In this document: piece after piece, positions 12,905-22,904 of the stretch | Layout: every line of letters begins with the position of its first letter | How positions within the stretch are numbered: the stretch's first letter is position 1 | From: Camarhynchus parvulus | Lineage: Eukaryota > Chordata > Aves > Passeriformes > Thraupidae | NCBI RefSeq assembly: GCF_901933205.1 | Contig: NC_044596.1 | Span: 1,242,001-1,306,000 of the forward strand | DNA: 64,000 bases | Direction of reading: 5' to 3' | The notes under the pieces: generated by a model | Databases searched by the model: none | Seen by the model: the letters and a program-made list of their open reading frames with translations, nothing else | What the model was told of the DNA's origin: nothing | Translations under genes and position numbers: made by a program

Positions 12905-13190
12905 GATGAGGGAGAAAGAGGGTAGATTTTTTTTTTAAACTGAGAAAAGTTAGATTTAGATCAGATGTTGGGAAAAGATTCTTCCCTGTGAGGGTGGGGA
13001 GGCCCTGGCACAGGGTGCCCAGAGCAGCTGTGGCTGCCCCTGGATCCCTGGCAGTGTCCAAGGCCAGGTGGGGCAGTGGAACACCCTGGGACAGTGGAAG
13101 GTTCCCTCCTGCCCATGGGAGGGGTGGAACAGGATGAGCTTTGAGGTCCCTTTCCACCCAAACCATCCTGGGATTCCATGTTTCAAACCA
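12905..13190 (+). mobile_element. CR1 LINE 3' end fragment
   Basis: Sense-orientation CR1 landmarks include GATGTTGGGAAAAGATTCTT, GCCCTGGCACAGGGTGCCCA, GTGTCCAAGGCCAGGT and GATGAGCTTTGAGGTCCC. It ends near CCTGGGATTCC. Confidence 0.9.
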
Positions 13191-14495
13191 GATAAGGGGA
13201 TGGGGACTGGAAGAGCTGAGCTGAGGGAAGGGTGCAGCAGACATAACAAATCCAGCAATGGCACAGAGGAGATGGACACACAGCACAAGAATTAGAGGGT
13301 GTCAAACAAAACTAACTGGTAATGGCATGAGAACAACTTTTCCCAGAGTCCATTTTTCAGCCAGGTAGGCAAGGGTGAGGGCCAGGTAAGAGGAGTGGAG
13401 CTTCTCTTTTTCTCCCATTATGGCGCCAAAATGATTCCTGGAGGTTTCCAGGAGCCAAGGCTCCCTGTGGACCCAAACAAGGAAGGATCTGGGTTTTGAC
13501 CTCATTTGCTCTAACCTAAGGGGTTCTCTGCTATGTGATGAAAGTAAAACTACTTGAAGATTTTCTCTATCTAGGTCCCTCATTACAGGGCAAACCTCTG
13601 TAGTGCTTGGCCTGTTTTGAAAAGTTCATTCTGGCTCTGTGTCCCACCCACATCCCAGCACCTCTGCTGAGAGCTCCTTTGGTGACAGCAGGGAAGAAGG
13701 GAACTGCAGCCCACTGCAGAGATGTGGCAGCAAGGACACATCTGCAGCAGGGGGGATTCCCTGGCAATGTAAGATTTTACTTGAGAACCCTTCTGAAGAG
13801 AGGGACTGAAAGAGGTGCTGTGATTCCTGGCTTGAGACTTCTTGCTGAATTCAGCTGACAGAGGAAATGAGGGACACTACTGAGAGCTGCTGTCAGACTT
13901 GGACTGTCAGCACAGCAGCATGGGGGTTTCAGATGCTGACTGCTGAATGAAAAATTTCTTATGCTCAAGAAAGATGATGATTTTTGTAAAGCAACCTTTA
14001 CTTCATACAAACTATCAGCTGAAAAGTATTCAGGATTATTTTCATGTGCAGGTATTAAGATACATTTGGTCCTGAATAGATCAGACTGGAAGGTAACCAC
14101 CTATTCCCATGAAGTATCCTGATCAAATATCTACCTCTCTTCTGCCATCAAAGCACAGTGCCAGCACCCCAGCACATGGAGCCTTTGTTATCAAAGCTGG
14201 GAAAGGATGGTGCCAGTTACAGAGAGTCATGGATTTCATGATGAGTGATGTACATGGGGCTCTGCTCACTGAACAGCCTGCAGCCCTAGCTCGAAGCCTG
14301 CAGTAGCAATAGATGGGAACAAGATCAGGGAATTCCTCAACAAAGATGTCATTTATGAGCAGACACCAAACCTTTAAAGTATTCCAGATTGAGGCTCTGA
14401 TGTCAGTGCTTGTGGCTGTGCAGGATGGTGAAATGGTTCTGCTCAGGGCACAAGGTGTGTGGAGGAGCAACAGCACAGCTGGGAGGCTTCTGCCC

Positions 14496-15435
14496 TCAGC
14501 CATGGTCAGCCATGGTCTGTCGTGGTCAGCCATGGTCAGCCATGGTCAGCCATGATCTGTCGTGGTCAGCCATGGTCAGCCATGATCTGTCGTGGTCAGC
14601 CATGGTCAGCCATGGTCAGCCATGGTCAGTCGTGATCAGCCATGGTCAGCTGTGGTCAGTCATGGTCAGCTGTGGTCAGCCATGGTCAGCCATGGTCAGT
14701 CATGATCAGCCATGGTCAGCTGTGGTCAGTCATGGTCAGCTGTGGTCAGCCATGGTCAGCCATGGTCAGTCGTGGTCAGCCATGGTCAGCTGTGGTCAGT
14801 CATGGTCAGCCATGGTCAATCCATGGTCAGCCATGGTCATCTGTGGTCAGCCATGGTCAATCCATGGTCAGCCACAGTCAGCTGTGATCAGCCACGGTCA
14901 GCTGTGGTCATCTGTGGTCAGCCATGATCAGCCATGGTCAGTTATGGTCAGCCATGGTCAGTCCATGGTCAGTCATGGTCAGCTGTGGTCAGTCATGCTC
15001 AGCCATGGTCAGTCCATGGTCAGTCCATGGTCAGCCATGATCAGCCATGGTCAGTTATGGTCAGCCATGGTCAGTCCGTGGTCAGTCATGGTCAGCCATG
15101 GTCAGCTGTGGTCAGTCATGCTCAGCCATGGTCAGTCCATGGTCAGTCCATGGTCAGCCATGATCAGCCATGGTCAGTTATGGTCAGCCATGGTCAGTCC
15201 GTGGTCAGTCATGGTCAGCCATGGTCAGCAATGGTCAGCCATGGTCAGTAATGCTCAGCCATGGTCAGTCCATGGTCAGTCATGGTCAGCCATGGTCAGC
15301 AATGGTCAGTCATGCTCAGCCATGGTCAGTCCGTGGTCAGTCATGGTCAGCCATGGTCAGCAATGGTCAGCCATGCTCAGCCATGGTCAGTAATGGTCAG
15401 CTGTGCTCAGCCATGCCCAGCCATGCCCAGCCATG
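14496..15435 (+). repeat. Minisatellite, 10-bp unit TGGTCAGCCA
   Basis: Roughly 90 copies of a 10-bp unit occur, with variants CATGGTCAGC, TGTGGTCAGC, CATGATCAGC, CATGCTCAGC and an 11-bp form CATGGTCAGTC. Because 10 is not a multiple of 3 and the unit lacks an in-frame stop, long overlapping plus-strand frames are open (up to 327 codons). Larger blocks repeat inside it, for example 14985-15090 and 15105-15210. Confidence 0.97.
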
Positions 15436-16635
15436 TCCCGCCGTGTCCCTGAGTCCTGACCAGGCTGCACATGAGGGTTTCCCCTGTGCCCAGCCCCTCT
15501 GCCCTTGCCTTTCTCCCCAGGGGCTCATTCTGACCCTGTAGCTGGGAGTTCTGTGTCTGTAGCAGCAGCCAGATCCTCCATCTACCTGCAAACCCAGACT
15601 TTGCAGAGGAAGGCCACAGACCATCTGCACCCTGGTGGGGAATGCCTTCTCTCCAGCTTGGTTGCCTTTTGGGAACATTGGCTTGTCAGCTCAGTGGGTG
15701 AGTCTGGAGCAGGGACATGTCCCTGCTTGGGACATAGGAGGGACACTGGGTGACTTTCCACTGGTGATGTGTTGACAAGGGCTTGCATGGAAGCAGGGGA
15801 GAGATTGATGGGGCCAGTTCTGCCAAACACTTGTGATCCCACAAAAATGCAGCATCGTGTCCCGCAGAGCCTGGCAGGATCACACATGTGTTCCCTTCCA
15901 ATTGTGTGTGGTGGGACATTATTCCCTCCCTTGTGACCTAATGGTCAATGACTTTTATTTCTCAAGCCTGCCTGGTTAATTAAGGAGTTGCTTCTTGCCC
16001 ACAGTATGGGATGAGCCGGAATGAAAGCAGCATGCTTTGGAGGCTGAAATGAAACCCCAAATGTCAGCTCACCCGCTGAGTGAGCTATTAAAGCTGACTG
16101 AAGTGGTTGCATTATGGTGGCCAATGGTTGCCTTAGAGAATGAGCACTATTGTGGGTGAAAACTACTTTTTTGATTTTTCTCAAGTTGCTTTTTGCTTTT
16201 CTCCTAAATAAGCCTTTATGCTTTGTCTAAACAGATGAATTTGATGCTTAATAAAACTCTGAACTGTGCTTTGTCCAAGCACTTTCCATGCTGGATAGTC
16301 TCAGTAAACACTTTAAATTTTTGAAAGGGGAATAATTGCTAAACTTTCACTAAGGCACTACATGCTGAGGTTACTTAACACCCTGCTATCAGTACAAATT
16401 ACCAAACTAGAGGTGGCATTTCATGTGGATAGAGGAGCTCTAAAGCATTTGGCAATCACACCCCAACTTGCTAATCAACACTAAAGTAATAACGATGCAA
16501 TTTGCACATGTGAAGTTCCTTTTAAAGGGAAGATAATCTGTTGATAGAAAGGATGCCCCTCCAGAGCAGCTGTCAAAGGGATCGGTTCCCTTCTGCCGGA
16601 GGTTGTGGCTGGTTTGGTGTCTCACTGCCCATGGA

Positions 16636-16790
16636 GGGAGCGTTTCCATCCCCGAGCAGCGCGGCTCTCTCTCCCCTGGAGTCGTTTCCATCCCAAGCAG
16701 CGCTGCTCTCCCCAGGGAACGTTTCCACCCCAAGCAGCGCTGCTCTCTCTCCCCTGGGAGCGTTTCCATGCCAGAGCAGCGCTGCTCTCT
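16636..16790 (+). repeat. Four-copy tandem array, 38-44 bp unit with palindrome
   Basis: Each unit reads roughly GCGTTTCCATCCCAAGCAGC then GCTGCTCTCTCTCCCCTGG. The core AGCAGCGCTGCT is a perfect 12-bp palindrome in three of the four units. Confidence 0.85.
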
Positions 16791-17421
16791 CCAGCACTCC
16801 CAGTTCTGGCCAGGAGATGCTAACAACGAGAACTGGACAGCAACCACCGCAGAACATCTGACCTGCAGATGTACCACACTCATGCAAATAAGCAAGCACT
16901 GGCTTGGACAAGGTGTTGACGTTCGACCTTTGGTTTAAAATCATATTTGGTCATAAAAGGGAGTGAGGGGAGGAGAGGGAGTGAGCTAGTATGTTTTCCA
17001 AGGAATTAAAATATTACTTTTTTGACCTCACTGCAGATTGTTGCAATTTAATTATTTTTTTCATGTTGCTAGAAATTCCTGTAGTTTTGACACAGGGATT
17101 GGAGGGACCTAAAGAGATGAGGTTTTTGTTGCTTGAGTCTTCAAGGAAAATAATCTGGTTTTTGTTTCCAGTTACTGATTTTTTTTTAATACAAAACATT
17201 TCCTGAATTATATCAGGGAGCTTTCTAGCTCTTCACTGAAAAGTGGGGAAAATATGACAAAAACCAAAAGAGGCAAATTTAGCATTTCATATCAAATGAG
17301 GGGGAACAAACCCTCTGCCCCTTGCCCCAGGGGGAGTGAGCAGCAGGGATTCCCACAGCAGGAGGAGGCCCTGGGCAGCACCTTGTCCCAGCCGAGGGAA
17401 TAAGAAGTGGAGGAGGCTTAC

Positions 17422-17637
17422 AGCACCACGAGGCTGCTGAGGTTCTGGAAGGCGAAATCGGGGATGTGCCAGATCTGGTTGAGGGCCAGGGTCATGGCCT
17501 GCAGCGCTGGCAGGTGGTTCAGGGCGCGCACCGGGATCTCCGTCAGCGCGTTATCGTCCAGCCACAGGTGACGCAGCGAGAGCAGCCCCTCAAAGCTCCT
17601 GTCGGGCACCACGGAGATGAGGTTTGCATCCAGGCGG
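17422..17637 (-). CDS. LGR6: LGR6 triple-LRR exon (exon 5 by homology), internal
   Basis: This 216-bp exon encodes three consecutive LRRs of the LGR6 ectodomain. The acceptor is a pyrimidine-rich tract ending CCCAG and the donor is GTAAGC. The readable text runs [53 protein letters not shown], then [19 protein letters not shown]. The block [16 protein letters not shown] is a hallmark of the LGR4/5/6 subfamily, and DRSFEGL with RALN points to LGR6. LGR5 also has a single 216-bp exon here, so the length is as expected. One odd position is Trp in QIWHIPDF, where I recall Ser in human LGR6 (RISHIPDY). The exon is intact. In the receptor family these central repeats lie on the concave R-spondin-binding face; that role is taken from the family, not from this sequence. 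Confidence 0.98.
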
Positions 17638-17705
17638 CTGGGTGGGAGAGAAACAGGGTGGGGATCAGTGAAAGCCCTTCCCCAGGTGTTGTGCAAAGGG
17701 ACAGT

Positions 17706-17792
17706 GATGGATTGATGGCCAGGGACATTGGATTGGGCTGTAAATAGGGGATGGATTGATGGCCAGGGATATTGGACTGGGCTGTAAATAGT
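17706..17792 (+). repeat. Two-copy 44-bp tandem repeat
   Basis: GATGGATTGATGGCCAGGGA and GGGCTGTAAATAG occur twice with a 44-bp period and three or four differences. It lies in intron 4, about 70 bp upstream (in transcript sense) of exon 5. Confidence 0.85.
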
Positions 17793-17885
17793 GATTAACA
17801 TGAGAAGGTGTTGTGATTCTCCCAGCTGTGCTGGGAGATGTCTGCCTGTGGAAACCCAGGGCACACAGGGAATATTTCTCTCTCT

Positions 17886-18416
17886 GCTCTGGGATGCCCT
17901 GACCCCCAGGGGAGCACTGACTTTGACCCTCATCCATGGAGAAAGTTTCCCAGACTTCAAGATCGACTGGAATCCACAAAAGTGTGAAATAGATTATAGA
18001 GAGTAGTGTAGGTGTGTCGCTTGGTGGGAAATTGAGGTTTTGGGATTTTTAGTATGTTGTGGATGGAAGCAAGATGGAGGGCACAGGGTGTCATCCTGGG
18101 TTTCTTCTTCATGCTTCTTCTTCCTCCTTCTCCATGGGTTTGGGTGGCATTTTGTAATTGGGCAGAAAAGTTGGCATTGGGGGCTCTGTGGGATCAGTTA
18201 TTCAGTTAAAAGAGAAAACAATCTAGGTGTCAGTTCTTAATTGGATAGTTTAGCTTTAAAAGACCTTGTACCAAGAGATTGTTGGCCATTTTGTGCCTTC
18301 TAATGAAAAGCTGCAAACTCACAGTAGTGAGACTGTTTTACTGATAAGAAATAATGAACACCTGAGTCAGAACATGAACTATCATCTCAAATGCCTTCAA
18401 TCCAGCCCCAGAGAAA
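17886..18416 (+). mobile_element. LTR-like element, family shared with 40377-40936
   Basis: The block aligns with 40377-40936. Both copies share CTGACCCCCAGG near the left end, a CTTCTCCATGGGTTTGGGTGG segment (19-20 identical bases), TCTTAATTGGATAGTTTA, TTTAAAGACCTTGTA and a GAGTC-GAAC segment near the right end. A polyadenylation-like signal precedes the right end. The edges are estimated from where the two copies stop matching. The assignment to an ERVL-type LTR is inference. Confidence 0.65.
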
Positions 18417-18504
18417 CTGATATCTGCCCACTGCCAAGTGATGCCTCAGATTTGAGCTTTTCTATTTTTCAGATTCTGTGCTGCTTTAGTGTGTGGGTCT
18501 GAAA

Positions 18505-18870
18505 TTCACATAAAGGGATGGTGAGCTCTCTTCACAGAATAGGGAGACAAAACAATTCCTTCTCTAGCTGGGGACCAAGGACAAATGATCCAGACCTCAG
18601 GTCCAAGAGAAGAAAGAATGTGGTTTGAAGAGAGAGAAGCAAGAAGAATGGGACTGCATGGGCTAATGCTGTAATTGGACAATTAACTCCAATATGCAAA
18701 TGGACCAAAACTAATAAAAGTGAGAGACCCTGTGACCTGTCATCCATTTTGTGGCCATTTTGGGTTCACCTGGAGCGTAGCCCTGGCTGGGCTCTTGTGC
18801 TGCCCAAGGTGGATCTTTATTTTTTCTCTCCATCTGGTCTCTGTTCCAGGTCAGCATTCACAAGGCATCA
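18505..18870 (+). mobile_element. LTR-like element, downstream neighbour of 17886-18416
   Basis: The block has retroviral-LTR architecture: a purine-rich left half, an octamer-like ATATGCAAATGG, a TATA-like AATAAAAGTGAGAG near 18713, then a GC-richer R/U5-like half with CCATTTTGTGGCCATTTTGG and TTTATTTTTTCTC. The edges are estimated; no target duplication was found. It could be one nested or tandem unit with the element just upstream. Confidence 0.5.
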
Positions 18871-20233
18871 TGAGGGCCATCCCTCCTTGATGCTCATTTG
18901 GTGCTGCCAGCTGATGGCAGCTTCTGAAGCCCCAGGGTTGGGCTGAGTCATTCCAGGTGGCCCCTGGGCTCGCAGGCACCCCTGAACTCGGAGCACCAAA
19001 GCTGCATCTCCTGGGCTGGGCTTGCCCTGGGTCTGCCTGAGCAGTGCCAGCCCAGCCTCGCCCACGGGTGTGCAGGACACCAGACCTGGAGCCACAGCCC
19101 CGTTCCAGAAGGAAAGGACCTGTCTGGAAGTGGGAAATGTTTGCTCTAAATTGCTCTAAAAGTGATGAGAAACTCAGAAAGTCCCCTCCCTGGGTTGCAG
19201 CTTAGCTCACTCAGTCTCTCATCAGTTTTTTGCTGCTGGAAATGCTGTGGCCCAGGCCCGGCCTAGTGGGCCACAGGTGCAAGCTGCTGGTGGTCTTTTG
19301 GGTGTTTAGTCTAGAGTAGGTTTAAACAGGTCTAAAGAAAAAGGAAAAAAATAGTCTAGGGAACTTTTTTGCATTAGCTATTTAAAACTTAACTAAAATA
19401 AAGGAGAGTTTTTTCCTGTTGTCTGTCCATCTACAGACAACACAGTCTAGGAGCAGGAACATGGAGGAGTGAGTACAGTGTCTGAAAACAAACTGTGCAC
19501 TTTTTTTTTTACTTTTGGAACAAGTTGTAAAGGTGCAAAGTGAATGTAAATGTATTTGTTTCACAGCCCTGCTCAGGGTCCTGTGTGGGATCCCAGCCAC
19601 CAGGGGTACCTGTGCAGGAGCCAGACCCTGTATCACAGGGCAGGAGCTGAGCCAGTGCTCTGCTATCACACCTTTGGGCCTGTCCTCCCCTCCATTTGCC
19701 AGTTGCTTCTTTTTAATCATCATGGAAAGCTTAAGGCTGTTGAATTTGAGGTTTAATTTGCTGAGAAATTTTAATTTTGAACACTTGTTTTTGTTTCAAA
19801 ATAGAATGACAAGCCAAAAAATATAAAGGTTATTATGAAAAACTTTAAAACTTAGGTTTGGGAGTCATCTCTCTAAAGACCTTTTATTGCAGTGATGGTG
19901 AGCAGGATACAATGTGTTATCTGTAGATTTTGAAACCAAATTATAAGAGGAAAATACTTCAGATTTGGACGAAATACCAGGAACCAATTATACAAAATTT
20001 TAATTTCCATCCACAGCCAACAGAGCTTATTTTATTTTTCCAAGCTATCTAAGGCAGAGATCTCTGAATTCAAATTGCAAAGAGGAAGCACTTTGTCTCT
20101 TATCAAAGCATGAGAGAAGGAAGTTAACAGAGCTGTCATGGCCCAGCCCTCAAATCAATGATCCTCCAGAAAGGAATGTGGTAAAGAAATCATGATTCTT
20201 GACTATATAAAGCAATATTTTTCATGAAAGTGG

Positions 20234-20269
20234 AACACTAGAGCAAACCCCCCTGTTTGCTCTAGTGTT
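20234..20269. repeat. Perfect 15-bp stem hairpin with C5T loop
   Basis: AACACTAGAGCAAAC and GTTTGCTCTAGTGTT are perfect complements separated by CCCCCT. No transcription unit is recognised around it. Confidence 0.9.
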
Positions 20270-20724
20270 TGTCTAGCAGACACTGTTACCCCCCAGGTAA
20301 GACCCTTCTTCAAAGAGTACCAACATTTCTTAGTTTACAGAACACTGAAATAACTGCAGGAGACCAAAGGCCCCATCATGAGTGGGAGAGGGGAGAGGCT
20401 GGGTGCAAGCCTTGCTTTCTGCAAGGGGGTGTGCGTGGTATTTCCTGGATGAAATTCTCAGATAATCCTGGGAAACAAACCTTCCCTACACCACAGAAAG
20501 AAGCATTTCCTGCCCTGGCTGGCCTGACCTGGCTGGACAAATCTGGAGATTTGTACCTGGTTAAGAAGTGCAGTCAAACCTTCCTGAGATATCCCTCAGA
20601 AAAATGTCCTTGAAATGCAGAGTGCAAGCTCTGGTACAGCATCACCTTAGACTGGAATGATAACCCAGGGTGGGTTAAACCCCTATTCCGTTACTCCCAT
20701 TTTTCCACATTAATATATTAACCT

Positions 20725-20932
20725 CAGAGGGTGGGGAGGCCCTGGCACAGGGTGCCCAGAGCAGCTGGAAGTGTCCAAGGCCAGGTTGGACAGGGCTTGG
20801 AGCCACCTGGGACAGTGGAAGGTGTCTCTGCCATGGCAGGGGTGGGACTGGATGAGCTTTGAGGTCCCTTCCAACCCAAACCTTTCTGTGATTCTGTGAT
20901 TTTGTGATTGATTCTGTGATTCTGTTCAGTTG
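20725..20932 (+). mobile_element. CR1 LINE 3' end with terminal microsatellite
   Basis: The fragment runs from AGGGTGGGGAGGCCCTGGCA to the diagnostic terminal octamer repeat (ATTCTGTG / ATTTTGTG / ATTCTGTG / ATTCTG) near 20886-20927, which fixes the plus orientation. Confidence 0.92.
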
Positions 20933-21587
20933 AGAAGACCACAAAAGCACATCACACCCAAAGCTCCATTCCCACAGGTTTTGTGTCCTTGCTCAGGGGA
21001 CCAACACAAGACAATGGATTTTGATTTTTGCCGTTGAGAGAGTGGGCATTGCAAGTTCTGCTCCAATTTACTTACTGTCCCCCCCCCCCAACTACAAACA
21101 AATCAGAGAATAACATCATTCATCTTCTTGAGACAACAATTCCAAAGAATAAAGATCAGAAAGCAAACCCTGTAGCAGCTCAGAGTAAGGCTAAGGATTC
21201 TATTTGAAAATTTCATCAAAATGTTTTGGGACAAACAAGAACTTTTTAAGCAAAATTTAAACTTCTGCATGAAATGTTAATTTTTGCTTATTTTTTCCCA
21301 TTCCTTTCTCGGCGTAAGGATTCTGTTAGGTTTTGGCATGATAAACTGTTAAAATAATAATAAAAAAAAGCAGCACTGCTTATTTTCCCCAGAGATATTC
21401 TTTCATCCAAATCCCTATAAGTTCAATGAAAATTGTTTTAAAGTGAATGCTCAGTTTCAAGTTTAATTAATTAAAGAACAGATGATGAAAATACCCATGA
21501 GAATAGTTATGTTTTCTCAAACCCAAACTAAACTTTCAGAAATGGAGATGCTAAACCAGAGCCAGGGGCTGGTACACCAGGCTGAGC

Positions 21588-21830
21588 TGGGACAGGGACA
21601 GGAACAGGAACAGGGATAGGAACAGGGACGGGGACAGGGACAGGGATAGGACCAGGGATAGGACAGGGACAGGGACAGGGACAGGGACAGAAACAGAAAC
21701 AGGAACAGGAACAGGAACAGGAACAGGAACAGAAACAGGAACAGGAACAGGGACAGGGATAGGACAGGGACAGGAACAGGGACAGGGATTGGACAGGAAC
21801 AGGGACAGGAGCAGGGACAGGACAAGGGAG
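21588..21830 (+). repeat. (GGGACA/GGAACA)n microsatellite, G-quadruplex prone
   Basis: About 240 bp of six-base units GGGACA, GGAACA, GGGATA and AGAACA lie all on one strand. At 21666-21690 four GGG tracts are separated by ACA, fitting the G3N3 quadruplex pattern on the plus strand, which is the non-template strand with respect to the plus strand but template for LGR6. Confidence 0.93.
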
Positions 21831-22262
21831 CGAGGTGGAGCCTATGTCCAACTTTCCATCCCACTTTGCTCATGAGCTCCTCAGTCTGACCCACAAAGGA
21901 GTTTGGTTTGTGATGGTGCCCCAGGGCTTGGGGAAACCATGAATGCTGCTGGATTTGCTCTGTGGCTGTTTAGAAACACCCAGGAAAGGCCCTTTTTCCC
22001 CTAGGGATGTCCATGGGTATGAGGAGTGCAGCACAGGTCCTTGGTGGAAGCTTTTGAGTGCTTGGATCCATCCAAGGACTTTGTTAACCCTCCTGGATGG
22101 CTTCGGGCTGCAGCCCCGTGTGTCCACAGCTCTGTGCCTGCACAGCTCACTGCCAGTGAGAGGTCACCTCTGCAGGGCTCAGACAACCCCAGCTCTGCTG
22201 CTCCCCAGCTCTGCAGGGCTGCCTGGGGACCTCCTGGTGAGGTGTGATGTGTGGCTGCTGTC

Positions 22263-22904
22263 TGTAGGAGTGCCAGGGGGTAGGATGGTGGGGATGGATG
22301 GAGACAAGAGATCTCTGCAGCCAGGGCTTGGAACTTGTGGGTTATTGCAAAGGGCCTGGGTGCAGGGCCCTGCTGGGAGCTGCCAGCCACAGCTCAGAGC
22401 AGGCTGAGAGAAGTAAAGAGAGTGGGAAAGAGAGAGAAGGCAAGAGCGCGGTAAAGAGGATGAGAGAGTAAAAGAGAGGATTAGAGAGTAAGAGAGCGAG
22501 GTTCCCATTACAATACCATAAATCTTCTCCTGTGCTGAATATTCTGATTCTCACTAACCAATCTAGTACAAGATACAAATCCTACAGCATTTGCATACAG
22601 CCTATAAGAATCATTACATTACCACACTGTGTTACATTTTAAACCCTAAAAACTCCTCTTTGGGCCCCTTCTGCCAAGCCAGCAGGGTCTGCTCTGACCC
22701 TTGGGCCTGTCTGCAAGCAGAGGGTGTTGTTCCATCAAAAGGGGATTACCTTCAGCTGGCCACACCATTGTTTTCCAGTTGTTCAGTGGCTGAGGTATCT
22801 CAAAGCTTGCTTTCATTTCAATCTCACTTATAGTTTCTATATTCTCCAAATCTTTTGCCAGGCAATCATATTTATAAGGCTTTCCTGTCTCATCTTCCCC
22901 AACA
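22263..22904 (-). mobile_element. Solo LTR, same family as 742-1338, inverted
   Basis: The reverse complement aligns with the LTR at 742-1338 over its whole length, with the same TGTTGGGGAAG start and CTCCTACA end. It is about 45 bp longer because a pyrimidine-rich (CTCT-type) tract near the R region has expanded. The flanks are GCTGTC and TCTGCC, at best a decayed 6-bp target duplication (4 of 6 match). The open frame seen in the first copy is also open here, with about 7 residue differences in 84. No internal retroviral sequence is next to it. Confidence 0.88.

Larger units (their letters stand above)
7795..17421 (-). other. LGR6: LGR6 intron 5 (9.6 kb)
   Basis: This intron lies between the GTAAGC donor at 17421 and the CCACAG acceptor at 7795. 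It contains an A-rich run (8264-8300), an old CR1 piece (about 11280-11640), a CR1 3' end (12905-13190), the 10-bp minisatellite (14496-15435) and a small tandem array built on the palindrome AGCAGCGCTGCT (16636-16790). Bases 8300-11270 and 15440-16630 show nothing I can name; they are AT-balanced, without splice-flanked coding text. Confidence 0.9.

Noticed and set aside
14410..15541. 327-codon ORF with repeating MVSHGQPWSA peptide
   Set aside because: By-product of the 10-bp minisatellite; alternative frames are open as well.
16440..16944. Minus-strand ORFs of 123-151 codons
   Set aside because: They arise from the four-copy palindromic tandem array and have no recognisable domain.
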